A stretch of 64,000 nt of DNA from Actinomycetes bacterium (GTDB lineage Bacteria > Actinomycetota > Thermoleophilia > Gaiellales > F1-60-MAGs149): positions 1-64,000 of the forward strand of contig JANYCN010000013.1 in assembly GCA_025360225.1 (NCBI GenBank), written 5' to 3'. Below, piece after piece: positions 38,888 to 50,908 of the stretch. Made by a program: the position numbers and the translations under genes. A model generated the notes under the pieces. It was not told where the DNA came from and did not search any database. It saw only the letters and a list, made by a program, of their open reading frames with translations. Each line of letters begins with the position of its first letter. Within the stretch, counting starts at the first letter, position 1.

Positions 38888-40429
38888 GTGGACACGTTGT
38901 CCGTCGCGATCGCTGCCGTGGCCTCGCTGATCGTTGGCGGGGCGCTCGGTCTGCTTCTGCAGAAGAAGCTCTCAGGGGCGCGCGCCGAGGCTGAGTCGAT
39001 CAAGGCCGAGGCCGTGCTCGCCGACGCCCAGCGTGACGCGGACGCCGTCCGAAAGGAGGCCGAGCTGTCGGCGAAGGAGCTCGCGCTGCGGATCCGTGAG
39101 GAGACCGACGCGCAGCTTGAGGGGCGCAGAACCGAGCTGACGAAGATCGAGGAGCGCGCCGCGACCCGGGAGCACGTCGCTGAGGAGAAGGTCGCGGAGA
39201 TCACGCGGCGCGAGCAGGGCATCACCGATCGCGAGACCAACGTCAAGACGCTGCAGGATGAGGCGCGGAAGGCGAAGGAGGATGCGATCCGCACGGTCGA
39301 ACGCGCTGCGGGCATGAGCCAGGAACAGGCACGCCAGGAGCTGTTAAAGGAGACCGAGGACGCGGTGCGCCACGACATGGCGAAGCTCGTGCGTCGGGTC
39401 GAGGAAGAGGCGAAGGCAGAGGCGGAGCGTCGCGCGCGGACGATCATCTCGACGAGCATCGGTCGGCTCGCGTCGAGCCACGCCGCCGCCACGACGGTGT
39501 CGATGGTCGAGCTGCCATCGGACGACATGAAGGGTCGGATCATCGGCCGGGAGGGTCGTAACATCCGCTCGCTCGAGACGATCACCGGCGTGGACGTCAT
39601 CATCGACGACACGCCGGGAGCGGTGATCATCTCCGGCTTTGACGGCGTGCGTCGCGAGATCGGGCGGCTGACGCTCGAGAAGCTGATCGCCGATGGCCGC
39701 ATTCACCCGGCGCGGATCGAGGAGATGTACTACCAGGCGAAGGCGGAGATCGAGGAGAAGATCGTTCAGGCCGGCGAGCAAGCCTCCTTCGAGGCGAACG
39801 TCCCAGGCCTGCATCCCGAGCTGATCAAGATCCTCGGCCGGCTCAACTACCGCACCTCGTACGGCCAGAACGTGCTCAAGCACTCGCTGGAGTGCGCCCA
39901 TCTTGCCTCGATGATGGCCGCCGAGCTTGGCGCGAGCCAGAAGGTCGCACGGCGCGCTGCCCTGCTGCACGACATCGGCAAGGCCGTCTCGCACGAGGTC
40001 GAAGGCTCGCACGCCTTGATCTCGGGCCAGTTCTGCAAGAAGCACGGCGAGTCAGCAGCGGTGATCCACGCCGTCGAGGCGCACCACAACGACGTCGAGC
40101 CGACGACGGTCGAGGCGATCCTGATCCAGGCCGCCGACGCGATCTCCGCCGCCCGACCAGGTGCACGCGGTGAGAAGCTCGAGGACTACATGAAGCGCCT
40201 CGAGGCGCTTGAGGCGATCGCTACCTCAAAGCCTGGAGTGGAGAAGTGCTTCGCGATGCAGGCGGGCCGCGATATCCGCGTGATGGTCAAGCCCGACCAG
40301 GTCGACGACGCGGCGGCGGTGCTCCTGGTGCGCGAGATCGCACGCGAGATCGAGGAGTCGCTCGAGTACCCCGGCCAGATCAAGGTCACCGTTATCCGCG
40401 AGTCGCGGGCGACGGAGTTCGCGAAGTAG
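38888..40429 (+). CDS. rny: Ribonuclease Y
   Basis: N-terminal TM and coiled coil; [28 protein letters not shown] (KH); [19 protein letters not shown] (HD). Confidence 0.95.
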   Translation: MDTLSVAIAAVASLIVGGALGLLLQKKLSGARAEAESIKAEAVLADAQRDADAVRKEAELSAKELALRIREETDAQLEGRRTELTKIEERAATREHVAEEKVAEITRREQGITDRETNVKTLQDEARKAKEDAIRTVERAAGMSQEQARQELLKETEDAVRHDMAKLVRRVEEEAKAEAERRARTIISTSIGRLASSHAAATTVSMVELPSDDMKGRIIGREGRNIRSLETITGVDVIIDDTPGAVIISGFDGVRREIGRLTLEKLIADGRIHPARIEEMYYQAKAEIEEKIVQAGEQASFEANVPGLHPELIKILGRLNYRTSYGQNVLKHSLECAHLASMMAAELGASQKVARRAALLHDIGKAVSHEVEGSHALISGQFCKKHGESAAVIHAVEAHHNDVEPTTVEAILIQAADAISAARPGARGEKLEDYMKRLEALEAIATSKPGVEKCFAMQAGRDIRVMVKPDQVDDAAAVLLVREIAREIEESLEYPGQIKVTVIRESRATEFAK

Positions 40430-40432
40430 CCG

Positions 40433-41752
40433 ATGCGCCGGTACCACGTCACGACGTTCGGCTGCCAGATGAACGATCACGACTCTGAGCGAATCCGTGG
40501 GTTGCTCGAGTCGTCCGGGCTGGGGGAGGCGTCCAGCCCGGCGGATGCCGACGTGATCGTCTTCAACACCTGCACGATTCGCGAGAAGGCTGACGGGCGT
40601 TTCCTGCAGCACCTGATGCACGCGCGTGCGCTGAAGCAGCGTGACCCGTCGAAGCGGATCGTCGTTGGCGGCTGCTGGTCAGAGTCGATGAAGGACACGC
40701 TGTTCGAGGAGCACCCGTTCGTCGACTTCGCGTTCGGGCCGGGGTCGATCTCGCGTCTCGGCGACTACCTACAGGCTGGCGGGACGCTGCCGGAGGGACA
40801 CTTCTCGACCTTTGACGAGTTTGCCGGCGACCTACCGGCGAACCGCGAGCGTCCGCACCAAGGCTGGCTGCAGATCTCGCAGGGCTGCAACTCCGTCTGC
40901 TCGTACTGCATCGTGCCGAGCGTACGGGGGCGCGAGCAGTCGCGGCCGTGGCAGGTCCTCATCGACGAGGCCGAACGGCTCGTCGCCGACGGCGTGTGTG
41001 AGCTGACGCTGCTCGGCCAGAACGTCAACTCGTATGGCCGCGATCTTCCGGTGAGCGATCGTCGATCGTTCGCCGAGCTGATCACGCGCCTTGACGCGAT
41101 CGAACGCCTCGCGCGGGTGCGCTACACGAGCCCGCACCCGAAGGACATGCGTGGCGACGTGATCGAGGCGCTCGCGGCGAGCCGCACCGCCTGCGCGCAC
41201 ATGCACCTGCCGCTGCAGTCGGGGTCAAGCACGGTGCTGAAGCGCATGCGCCGCACCTACGACGCTGCGCGCTACCTCGCGCTCGTCGAACGGATCCGAG
41301 CGGCGATGCCCCGTATCGCCCTGACGACGGACATCATCGTCGGCTTTCCCGGCGAGACGGACGCTGACTTCGCCGACACCCTCGCCGTCTACGAGGCGGT
41401 TGGATACGACCACGCGTTCACGTTCATCTACTCGCCGCGTCGCGGCACCGAGGCGGCGACGATGGCTGAACAGGTGCCAGACGATGTCAAGCACGCCCGC
41501 CTTGAAGCGCTCGTCGCGGTCGTTCAGCGCCACGCGCGCGAGCGCAACGCTGCGCTCGTCGGCAGCCATCAGCAGGTCCTCGTCGAGGGGCCGAGCCGCA
41601 CCGACCCGTCGACCGCCCGCGGTCGTTCTGACGGCAACAAGACCGTGATCTTCTCGCCGCCTCGGCCCGCCGGATCGCTCGTCGACGTCGTCATCGAGTC
41701 TGCCACGTCGCAGACGCTCCGCGGTACCGTCGCCGCGACGATCCTCGCCTGA
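40433..41752 (+). CDS. miaB: tRNA-2-methylthio-N6-dimethylallyladenosine synthase
   Basis: TFGCQMNDHDSE, QGCNSVCSYCIVPSVRGREQSRP; followed by miaA. Confidence 0.95.
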   Translation: MRRYHVTTFGCQMNDHDSERIRGLLESSGLGEASSPADADVIVFNTCTIREKADGRFLQHLMHARALKQRDPSKRIVVGGCWSESMKDTLFEEHPFVDFAFGPGSISRLGDYLQAGGTLPEGHFSTFDEFAGDLPANRERPHQGWLQISQGCNSVCSYCIVPSVRGREQSRPWQVLIDEAERLVADGVCELTLLGQNVNSYGRDLPVSDRRSFAELITRLDAIERLARVRYTSPHPKDMRGDVIEALAASRTACAHMHLPLQSGSSTVLKRMRRTYDAARYLALVERIRAAMPRIALTTDIIVGFPGETDADFADTLAVYEAVGYDHAFTFIYSPRRGTEAATMAEQVPDDVKHARLEALVAVVQRHARERNAALVGSHQQVLVEGPSRTDPSTARGRSDGNKTVIFSPPRPAGSLVDVVIESATSQTLRGTVAATILA

Positions 41753-41754
41753 CG

Positions 41755-42638
41755 ATGGTGATCGCGATCTTCGGCGCGACCGCGTCGGGGAAGAGCGCCG
41801 TGGCGCTGCGCGTCGCCGCAGCGGTCGGCGGCGAGCTCGTCAACTGCGATGCGCTGCAGCTCTACCGCGGCTTACCGATCCTCTCCAACCAGCCGACCGT
41901 CGCCGACCATGCGGCGGTTCCGCACCACCTCTTCGGCTGCTGGCAGCTGACGGAGAACGGCGACCTTGCACGGTACGCAGCGCTCGCACACGCGGCGATC
42001 GACCGCGTCCTCGAGCGTGGTCGAACGCCGATCGTTGTCGGCGGCACCGGGCTCTATCTCCGCGCGGCGCTCTCGGCCCTCGCGCTCCCGCCGCAGGTCG
42101 ACGACGCTGAAAGGGCTCGCGTCACGGCTAACGTCGACCGGGACGGGCTCGCGTCAAGCTACGCCCGGCTCGTGTCCGATGACCCTGCCGCCGCCGCGCG
42201 CATTCACCCACATGACCGTCGCCGGGTGATCCGGGCGCTCGAGCTGCACGCAGCCAACAGCTCGCTCGCGCCCGCGACCGACGAGCTGTGGACGACGACG
42301 ACCCGGCACCCGACGTCGCTCTTTGGCATCACCGTCGACCGTCCCGCGCTGCACGCGCGGATCGAGGCCAGGGTCGACGCGATGCTCGCCGCCGGGGCGC
42401 TGGGCGAGGTTCGCGCGGCGCTGGCGGCGGGCGATATCGCGAGGAACGCGTCGTACACGGTCGGCCTCGCAGAGCTCCGCGCGGTGATCGACGGCAGCGG
42501 TGACCTCGCGACCGCACGCCGCCGGATGGTCGAGCGCACCCGCCAGTACGCGCGTCGGCAGGAGATCTGGCTGCGGAAGGTGCCGGCGCTCGTCCATGTC
42601 GCGTCGGCCGATGAGATCATCGCTACCCTCCCGCCTCG

Positions 42639-42642
<4 letters not shown>
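41755..42642 (+). CDS. miaA: tRNA dimethylallyltransferase
   Basis: IFGATASGKSAVALRVA, NCDALQLYRGLPILSNQP, IVVGGTGLYLRA. Confidence 0.95.
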
Positions 42643-43425
<783 letters not shown>

Positions 43426-43439
<14 letters not shown>

Positions 43440-44487
43440 CGGCAGCGTCGCCGAGGTCTGCTTCGCGCTCGTCGCGACCGCCTCGGAGTATGGCGAGGAG
43501 GCGCACCTGGCCGATCTGGTCGAGGAGCGGTGTCGCGAGCTCGGGGTCGAACACGAGCGGATCGCGAACGCCGTCGTCGCGCGCACGGGTGCCGGCGATG
43601 GTGCCGTGATCGCGCTCGTCGGCCACCTCGACACGGTGCCGAACTGGGACGGCGGCATGACCCGTGTTGCGGGTAATCGAATCATCGGGCGCGGCACGGC
43701 CGACATGAAGGGAGGAGTCGCCGTGATGTTGCGCCTTCTCGCCCGGTTTGCGCAGCGGTCAGAGCGTGTCGTGTTCGTGTTCTACGACCGCGAGGAAGGG
43801 CCGAACCACCTGAACGGCATCCACGCCGTCCTCGCAACGTCGAGGCTTCTCGCCGAGACCCCCGCCTTCGCGATCGTCCTCGAGCCGACCGGCAACACGG
43901 TTCACGCCGGGGCCGTGGGGACGCTGAACTGCGACGTCGTCTTCCGCGGCCAGCTTGCGCACGCGGCGCGCCCGTGGCAGGGCGTGAACGCGATCACTTC
44001 CGCCGCCACGGCGCTCGTTCGCTTCGCGGAGCGGCGGGAGGAGCCGGTCGAGGTCGAGGGGTTGCGCTTTCACGACACCGTTGCCGTCACGCTCGCGCAC
44101 GGTGGCGCGGCGCGGAACGTCGTCCCGGACGAGTTCCGGCTTGGCGTGAACGTTCGCGTGGCGCCGGGCCGGTCGCTCGATGACGCCCGCGCCGCCGTCG
44201 AGGCGCTCGCCGGTGAGGGTGCGGAGGTGACCTGGCTCGACGAGTCGCCGCCCGCCATGCCGTCGGTCACGCAGCCCGCAATCGCCGCGTTCATCGCCGC
44301 GACCCGGCTCCCCGTGCATCCGAAGCAGGCGTGGACCGATGTTGCCACGCTGATCGCGGCGGGCATCCCTGCGCTCAACTACGGGCCTGGCGAGAGCGCA
44401 CAGGCCCACCAGCGCGACGAGTGGGTGTCGATCACCGCGCTCGAGGAGAGCGAGGCAACGCTCGCGGCCTACCTGGAGCGCCAGTGA
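43426..44487 (+). CDS. dapE: Succinyl-diaminopimelate desuccinylase
   Basis: VGHLDTVPNW, GRGTADMKGGVAVML, YDREEGPNHLNG; between dapD and dapF. Confidence 0.9.
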
Positions 44488-45284
44488 TGGTCGGGGTAGA
44501 GAAGTGGCAGGCCGCTGGCAACGCGTACCTCCTCGTGCGCGCGGAGGATCTGCCTGGGCCGGTCGGGCCACGTCAGGCCGAGCTTCTCTGTGATCGCCGA
44601 CGCGGGCTCGGTGCCGACGGCATCCTCGTGCTCGAGCGATCGAGCGTCGCGACGACGAGGTTGACGATCATCAACCCGGACGGGTCGCGCTCGGAGGCGT
44701 GTGGGAACGGCACGAGGATGGTCGCCCGGTTCATCGCCCGGGGCCCGGGCGAGGTGACGGTCGAGACGGACGCCGGCGTGCTGCCGGCGACGGTGCACGC
44801 TGACGGGTCGGTGACCGTGCAGATGGCGTCGGCACGGCTCGACGGACCGCAGTATGCGCCGAACGCCGAGCCGTTCCCGTTCCCGCACCGCTTCGTGTCC
44901 GTTGGCAACCCGCACGTGACGATCGAGGTCGACGATGTCGACGCCTTTCCGCTTGCCGTCGAAGGCCCGGCGCTCGAGCATCACCCGTGGCTGCCTCAGC
45001 GCGCGAACGTCGAGGTCTGGCGCCGGCTGTCGCCCGACTCGATCGAGATGCGGGTCTGGGAGCGCGGCGTGGGTGAGACGGACGCGTGCGGCAGCGGCGC
45101 GTGCGCGGTGGCCGTCGCCGCGGTGCTCGACGCGGCCGGCAGCGGCACCGTCGAGGTGCGTTCGCCTGGGGGCGCGCTGCGGATCGCCGTTGGCAAGGAC
45201 CGGTCGATCGCGATGAGCGGGCCCGCTGACCGTGTGGCAACGATCGAGCTGTCTGACCACCTCGTCAGCCAGGTGTGGCCGTGA
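44487..45284 (+). CDS. dapF: Diaminopimelate epimerase
   Basis: NPDGSRSEACGNGTRMVARF and GETDACGSGACAVAVAAV catalytic Cys motifs. Confidence 0.94.
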   Translation: MVGVEKWQAAGNAYLLVRAEDLPGPVGPRQAELLCDRRRGLGADGILVLERSSVATTRLTIINPDGSRSEACGNGTRMVARFIARGPGEVTVETDAGVLPATVHADGSVTVQMASARLDGPQYAPNAEPFPFPHRFVSVGNPHVTIEVDDVDAFPLAVEGPALEHHPWLPQRANVEVWRRLSPDSIEMRVWERGVGETDACGSGACAVAVAAVLDAAGSGTVEVRSPGGALRIAVGKDRSIAMSGPADRVATIELSDHLVSQVWP

Positions 45285-46438
45285 GGTTCTCTCGCCGGCT
45301 CGATCCGCTCCCTGAGTACCTGACGGCGCGGCTGAACCGGCTCGTCGCCGAGCGCCGCGCTGCCGGTCGCGACGTGATCGCCCTCGGCGTTGGCGATCCA
45401 GACGTTCCGCCGACGGCCGCTGCGCGGGCCGCGCTCGCCGCGCTCGTGCAGCGCGAGGACGTGGCGCGGTATCCGACGAACGCCGGCCTACCGATGCTCC
45501 GTGAGGCGGTGGCGCGCTTCTACGCTGTCCGGTTCGGCGTCGCGATCGACCCCGACCGCGAGGTGATGCCGCTCCTCGGCGCGAAGGAAGGCCTCGCACA
45601 CCTTGCCATGGCGCAGCTCGATCCCGGTGACGTGTCGTTGATCGCTGACCCTGGTTACCCGGTCTACGCGGGTGGGCCGATCCTCGCCGGCGCGACGCCG
45701 GTCGCCATGCCGCTCCGTCCGGAGCTCGCCTTCCAGCCCGATCTCGATGCCGTCCCTGCCCGGGATCGGGATCGGGCGAACCTGCTCGTGCTCGGCTACC
45801 CGAACAACCCGACGGGCGCGGTGATGGCGGACGACCTGTTCGAGCGCCTGGTCAGGTTCTCCCACGACCACGACGTGCCGGTGTGCCACGACAACGCGTA
45901 CTCGGAGATCACGTTCGACGGGCACGTTGCGCCGAGCTACCTCGCGACGCCCGGTGCGCGGGAGAACGGCATCGAGATCCTCTCGCTGTCGAAGGCGTTC
46001 TCCGTCCCCGGCTGGCGGATCGCGTTCGCCGTCGGCAACGCGGCGATCATCGCGAACCTCGCGAAGCTGAAGACCAACGTCGACAGCGGGATGTTTCTCG
46101 CGATGCAGCACGTGGCGATCGAGCTGCTCGACAGCGACCCGGCCGAGCGGCGGGCGCTCTCGGCGATGTACCAGGGACGACGTGACGTCGTCTGCGACCT
46201 GCTCGAGCACGCTGGTGTGACCGTGAAGCGGCCCGGTGGCACCCTCTATCTCTGGCTCGCCGTCCCGACTGCCGAGACGTCGCTTGGCTTCTCCGAGCGA
46301 ATTCTCGAGGAGTGCGACGTCGTCCTCTCACCCGGTTCGGCGTACGGCGCCGCCGGTGAGGGGTACGTGCGTCTCTCGCTGACGGAGAGCGAGGACCGCC
46401 TGCGAGAGGCCATCGGGCGTCTGACCGCCGCCCTCTAG
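45275..46438 (+). CDS. Class I/II aminotransferase, DapC/DapL-like
   Basis: LGVGDPDVPP, GYPNNPTGAVM, SLSKAFSVPGWRIAFAVGN; dap cluster. Confidence 0.88.
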   Translation: MAVRFSRRLDPLPEYLTARLNRLVAERRAAGRDVIALGVGDPDVPPTAAARAALAALVQREDVARYPTNAGLPMLREAVARFYAVRFGVAIDPDREVMPLLGAKEGLAHLAMAQLDPGDVSLIADPGYPVYAGGPILAGATPVAMPLRPELAFQPDLDAVPARDRDRANLLVLGYPNNPTGAVMADDLFERLVRFSHDHDVPVCHDNAYSEITFDGHVAPSYLATPGARENGIEILSLSKAFSVPGWRIAFAVGNAAIIANLAKLKTNVDSGMFLAMQHVAIELLDSDPAERRALSAMYQGRRDVVCDLLEHAGVTVKRPGGTLYLWLAVPTAETSLGFSERILEECDVVLSPGSAYGAAGEGYVRLSLTESEDRLREAIGRLTAAL

Positions 46439-46483
46439 CGAGCTCGCTGACGGTCTAGGAGCGTGCGGTCGTACACTGCAGCG

Positions 46484-47764
46484 ATGAGCGACCATCACGT
46501 GATCCGCGACGCGGAACCGGAGCGCGCGATCGTGATCGCCGTCTGGGGTCAGGGCGTCGACGGCGAGGCGGAGCTCGACGAGATGGGCGAGCTTCTGCGA
46601 ACCGCCCACGCCGTCCCGGTTGGACGTGTCGTCCAGCGCCGGACGAACCCGCACCCGCGCACCTACCTCGGGCCCGGAAAGCTCGACGAGGTGCGCGCGT
46701 TGCTCGCCCAACGATCGGCGGAGGTCGTGGTCTGCGATGACGAGCTGTCGCCTCAGCAGCAGCGCCAGCTGGAGAACCTCCTCGACGTACGCGTCGTCGA
46801 CCGCACCGCGGTGATCCTCGACATCTTCGCCGCGCACGCCCACAGCGCCGAGGGAAAGCTGCAGGTCGAGCTCGCACAGCTCGAGTACGCCCTGCCTCGC
46901 ATGCGCGGCATGTGGAAGCACCTCGAGCGTCTGGGCGGTGGCGTCGGCACACGCGGCCCGGGCGAGTCGCAGCTCGAGACCGACCGGCGCCTCGCGCGCG
47001 GCCGTGTCGCGCTCCTCCGTCGTCGAATCGCGGAGACGTCGAAGCATCGTGCGACGATGCGCAAGCGCCGAGCAGCGTCGGAGACGCCGTCCGTCGCGCT
47101 GGCGGGTTACACGAACGTCGGCAAGTCCTCCCTGCTGAACGCCCTCACCGGCTCAGATGTGTCGGCGGCGAACCGCCTCTTCGAGACGCTTGACCCGACG
47201 ACCCGTGCCTACGTCTTCGCAGGCCGGGCGTACACCATGACCGACACCGTCGGGTTCATCAGGAAGCTGCCGCACGGGCTCGTCGAGGCGTTCTCCTCGA
47301 CGCTTGAGGAGACGATCGCTGGCGACCTGATCCTCCACGTCGCCGACGCGTCGGCGAGCGAGGAGGACCGGCTTGCGCAGGAGCGCGCGGTCGAGACGGT
47401 GCTGGACGAGATCGGTGCGGCGTCGATCCCCCGCATCCTGGTGTTGAACAAGGTGGACCTGCTCGACCCGCTGACGCGCCGACGGCTCGCAAACGCGTAC
47501 CCGGACGCCGTCCTGACGGCGGCGCGCACGGGAGACGGTCTCGAGGAGCTCGAGGCGCAGATCGCTGCCTTCTTCGCCACCCGGTTCGAGGCGGTCGAGC
47601 TTCTCGTGCCGCACACCGACGGTGGTGCGCTCGCCTCCCTCTACGCGCTCGGCGCTCCGATTGAGCGAGATGACACGCCGGATGGCGTCGTGATCCGGGC
47701 GCACCTGCCGGAGGCCGAGGCACGCCGGTACGCGGCCTTTCGGACCGATCGCGGGGGGCCGTGA
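46484..47764 (+). CDS. hflX: GTPase HflX
   Basis: RTYLGPGKLDEV, GGGVGTRGPGESQLETDRR, VALAGYTNVGKSSLLNALTGSDV. Confidence 0.95.
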   Translation: MSDHHVIRDAEPERAIVIAVWGQGVDGEAELDEMGELLRTAHAVPVGRVVQRRTNPHPRTYLGPGKLDEVRALLAQRSAEVVVCDDELSPQQQRQLENLLDVRVVDRTAVILDIFAAHAHSAEGKLQVELAQLEYALPRMRGMWKHLERLGGGVGTRGPGESQLETDRRLARGRVALLRRRIAETSKHRATMRKRRAASETPSVALAGYTNVGKSSLLNALTGSDVSAANRLFETLDPTTRAYVFAGRAYTMTDTVGFIRKLPHGLVEAFSSTLEETIAGDLILHVADASASEEDRLAQERAVETVLDEIGAASIPRILVLNKVDLLDPLTRRRLANAYPDAVLTAARTGDGLEELEAQIAAFFATRFEAVELLVPHTDGGALASLYALGAPIERDDTPDGVVIRAHLPEAEARRYAAFRTDRGGP

Positions 47765-48198
47765 TCGACCTCCCGTTCCTCGCGCTGCACCCCGACGCCC
47801 GCGTGCCGGTCTCGGCGTACGAGCACGATGCCGGGCTCGACCTCTGCAGCGTCGGTGGCTACACGATCGAGCCGGGCCGTCGCGCGATCGTCCACGTCGG
47901 CCTCGCGATCGAGATCCCGACGGGTCACGCCGGGCTCGTGATCCCTCGCTCGGGTCTCGCGGCACGACATGGGATCACGATCCTGAACGCGCCTGGCCTC
48001 GTCGACGCCGGCTACCGCGGCGAGCTGATGGTGGCGTTGCACAACACGGACCTTGACGAGTCGTTCGTGGTCGTTCCCGGTGACCGGATCGCCCAGCTCG
48101 TGATCATCGCGCTCCCGGCCGTGCGCCCTGTCGAGGTCGCTGCGCTGTCACTCTCGGCGCGCGGCGTTGCCGGGTTCGGCTCTTCCGGGCGCCGTTGA
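47761..48198 (+). CDS. dut: dUTP diphosphatase
   Basis: AYEHDAGLDLCS, PRSGLAARHGITILNAPGLVDAGYRGEL, GDRIAQLVI, GVAGFGSSGR. Confidence 0.93.
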   Translation: MIDLPFLALHPDARVPVSAYEHDAGLDLCSVGGYTIEPGRRAIVHVGLAIEIPTGHAGLVIPRSGLAARHGITILNAPGLVDAGYRGELMVALHNTDLDESFVVVPGDRIAQLVIIALPAVRPVEVAALSLSARGVAGFGSSGRR

Positions 48199-48653
48199 GG
48201 GTGCACAGCGATGTGCGGATCCGCGTCGGTGCAGTGATCCGCTCCGGCGAGCAGCTGCTCGTCGTGCGGCACGAGAAGGACGGGCGCCCGTACTGGCTGC
48301 TGCCAGGCGGCGGTGTTGAGCCGGGGGAGACGCTTGAGGCGGCGCTGCGGCGCGAGCTGCGTGAGGAGTGCCGCCTCGCGTCCGTTGCCGTGTCCGGCCC
48401 GATCGCGATCGCCGAGTCGATCGCACCGGCGGGCCACGGAGGGCGGCACGTGGTGCAGATCTTGTTTGACGTGCGGGTGCCACGCGGCGCGCTTGCGCAC
48501 GTGTCATCGGGCGACGCCGCCGTGCTCAACCACCGCCTCATCACACCGGCTGAGCTTGCCGACATCGACCTGCGTCCACCGATTGCTCGCTTCCTCGCGC
48601 GCTACCAGCCTGGCGACCCGTTCGTGGCCCTCGGGCGGGTCTGGTCTGCCTGA
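48195..48653 (+). CDS. NUDIX hydrolase
   Basis: LLPGGGVEPGETLEAALRRELREEC Nudix box. Confidence 0.9.
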   Translation: MRVHSDVRIRVGAVIRSGEQLLVVRHEKDGRPYWLLPGGGVEPGETLEAALRRELREECRLASVAVSGPIAIAESIAPAGHGGRHVVQILFDVRVPRGALAHVSSGDAAVLNHRLITPAELADIDLRPPIARFLARYQPGDPFVALGRVWSA

Positions 48654-49379
48654 CTACCTGCGCGCCAGATCGGCGGCGCGGGCGGCGGCAAGGTGCGCGA
48701 GCCGGTCGTCGAGGGGCTCGAGCGACGTCGTGACGCCGTGGCGGTCCAGCGCCCAGGCGAGCAGCTGATCGGCCAGCCACGGGTTCTTCGGCAGCAACGG
48801 CCCGTGGATGTAGGTGCCGACGACTCGTCCGTCCAGGCAGCCTTCGAGCCCGTCGAGGCCGTTGTTCCCGCCGCCGGCGATGACGCGCCCAAGCGGAGCC
48901 ACGTTGCTGCCGAGCGTCGTGCGCCCCGCGTGGTTCTCGAAGCCGACCAGGTCATGCCGCATCCCATTCACCGTGGCCTCGACGAGGACGTTGCCGATCA
49001 GCCGCCCGTCGCCGGCCTCGGTCTCGAGGTCGACAAGGCCGGTGCCGATCATCTCGTCGCCCTGGTGGCCGCGATAGCGATGGCCAAGCAGCTGGAAGCC
49101 GCCACAGACCGCGAGCAGCGCCGCGCCATCGGCGATTGCTGACCGCAACGCCGGCGTCTGCCGGCGCAACTCGTCCGCGACTAACGCCTGGTCTCGATCC
49201 TGACCGCCACCGATCAGGATGATGTCTGCGTTCGCGGCATCAAGGTCGTCACCCACGGCGATCGGGTGTACCGCGACGTCGATCTCGCGCCAACGAGCGC
49301 GCTGCTCGAGGACGATCACGTTGCCACGGTCGGCGTAGATCGACAGCAGCTGCGGGTACACCGGGACGATCGTGATCAT
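48654..49379 (-). CDS. gatD: Lipid II isoglutaminyl synthase glutaminase subunit (GatD)
   Basis: VYPQLLSIYADRGN, LLAVCGGFQLLGHRY, YIHGPLLPKNPWLAD; adjacent to murT. Confidence 0.9.
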   Translation of the reverse strand: MITIVPVYPQLLSIYADRGNVIVLEQRARWREIDVAVHPIAVGDDLDAANADIILIGGGQDRDQALVADELRRQTPALRSAIADGAALLAVCGGFQLLGHRYRGHQGDEMIGTGLVDLETEAGDGRLIGNVLVEATVNGMRHDLVGFENHAGRTTLGSNVAPLGRVIAGGGNNGLDGLEGCLDGRVVGTYIHGPLLPKNPWLADQLLAWALDRHGVTTSLEPLDDRLAHLAAARAADLARR

Positions 49380-50740
49380 CGCCCGGTATCCCAGAACGGT
49401 GTGACGAGGCCGCGTTCGGCGACGATCGCGCGCAGGTCGAGCATCGCCGTGTACGTCGGCAACACGACGGCGTTGCCGTCGGTCCCGGCGGCGTCGACCG
49501 CGGCGTCGAAGGCCGCGGCGAGGTCGTCGTGCACGACGATGGAAGCTGCCGGGACGCCGGCGTAGCGGGCTCGCAAGGCGATGTCGGCGGCTCGCGTGCC
49601 GGCGCAGTGGACGACGCTCGCCAGCGTCAGGTACGGCTCGAAGTCGACGTCCCAGATCCACGACACGTCGCGTCCGTCGGCGATCCGGTCGTTGAGGGCG
49701 AGAAGGAGAGGTGACCCGGCCAGCCGGGGCGCAACGGTACGCAGCGCCTCGTTCGCGCCGGCGGGGTTCTTCACGAGCACGAGCAGCGCCGTGCGGTCGC
49801 CGATCGCGATCCGTTCGTAGCGCCCGAACGCCGCTGCGAAGGTGCAAAGACGCGCCGCCGCGACGTCGGGAGCCGACCCGATCGATCCCGCGAGCGCCAC
49901 CGCCGCGATCGCGTTGTACACGTTGTAGATGCCGGGAACGGCGAGCGTGACGGCGTTCGCGCCGTCGACGCGGCCGACGGTGAACGACACGGCGTCGGCC
50001 TGGGTAACGTCGATCGAGCGTGCGGCGACGTCGAGCTCTGGGCGTGCGAACCCGCACGACGGACAGCGGTAGGCGCCGAGGTGACCGAGGTAGATCGCGG
50101 TGTACGAGAGGTGGGTCGAGCATCGCGGGCACGACGTCGAGTCGGCCGCGTGATCAAGCGCGCTGCGACCGACTGACGCGTCGTCGATCCCGTACCAGAC
50201 GACGTGCGCGCGCCCGGCGACGAGGCCGGCGAGCAACGGGTCGTCAGCGCACACGACGATCCGCGTGTCGGCGGCCAGGTCGTCGAGCATCGCGCGCCAC
50301 CGACCGGCGAGGAGCTCGAGCTCGCCGTAGCGATCGAGCTGGTCGCGGAACAGGTTCCCGAGAAGGATTGCCCGAGGCGCTACGCGACGCACGACCTCGG
50401 GTAGGGCGGCCTCGTCGACCTCGAGCACGCCAATCGTCGCGGCGGCCGGTGTCGCGAGCAGCGCGCTCGCGATACCGGTCAGGAGGTTTGCGCCGGCGGC
50501 GTTCGTGCACACCGCCCGGTCAGCGAGGATCGTGGTCGTCATCGCGGTCGTCGTCGTCTTTCCGTTCGTCGCCGAGAGCAGGACGACGCCCTCTGGGAGG
50601 CGGGACGACAAGCGCTCGATCGCGTCCGGAGCCAGGCGAAGGATCGTCCGGCCGGGAACCGTCGTTCCGCCACCCCGGCCAGCACGGCGCGAGAGCCTCC
50701 CCGCCGCTCGCGCCACCGCCGTTTTCAGCCGGAACACCAC
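49376..50740 (-). CDS. murT: Lipid II isoglutaminyl synthase Mur-ligase subunit (MurT)
   Basis: LLSATNGKTTTTAMT, CPRCSTHLSYTAIYLGHLGAYRCPSCGFARP zinc ribbon, VKNPAGANEALR. Confidence 0.92.
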   Translation of the reverse strand: MVFRLKTAVARAAGRLSRRAGRGGGTTVPGRTILRLAPDAIERLSSRLPEGVVLLSATNGKTTTTAMTTTILADRAVCTNAAGANLLTGIASALLATPAAATIGVLEVDEAALPEVVRRVAPRAILLGNLFRDQLDRYGELELLAGRWRAMLDDLAADTRIVVCADDPLLAGLVAGRAHVVWYGIDDASVGRSALDHAADSTSCPRCSTHLSYTAIYLGHLGAYRCPSCGFARPELDVAARSIDVTQADAVSFTVGRVDGANAVTLAVPGIYNVYNAIAAVALAGSIGSAPDVAAARLCTFAAAFGRYERIAIGDRTALLVLVKNPAGANEALRTVAPRLAGSPLLLALNDRIADGRDVSWIWDVDFEPYLTLASVVHCAGTRAADIALRARYAGVPAASIVVHDDLAAAFDAAVDAAGTDGNAVVLPTYTAMLDLRAIVAERGLVTPFWDTGR

Positions 50741-50908
50741 TACGTCATCGCGTTCAGGTTGCGAGTGATGGGCGACATCTGTACGCGCATCATATGAGGG
50801 CTTGCAGATCTTGGAGAGTGGTATATGGTGTGAGAAGAACGTGATCGTATGCTCGCCGGGGACTGGCGTTCGTCCGGCGCGCAGCCAGCCACGACCCAGG
50901 CGGGACGG

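Noticed and set aside
45275-46438. Definite assignment of the dap-cluster aminotransferase as DapL
   Set aside because: dapD/dapE imply the succinylase pathway, where a DapC-type enzyme is expected; sequence alone does not settle it.
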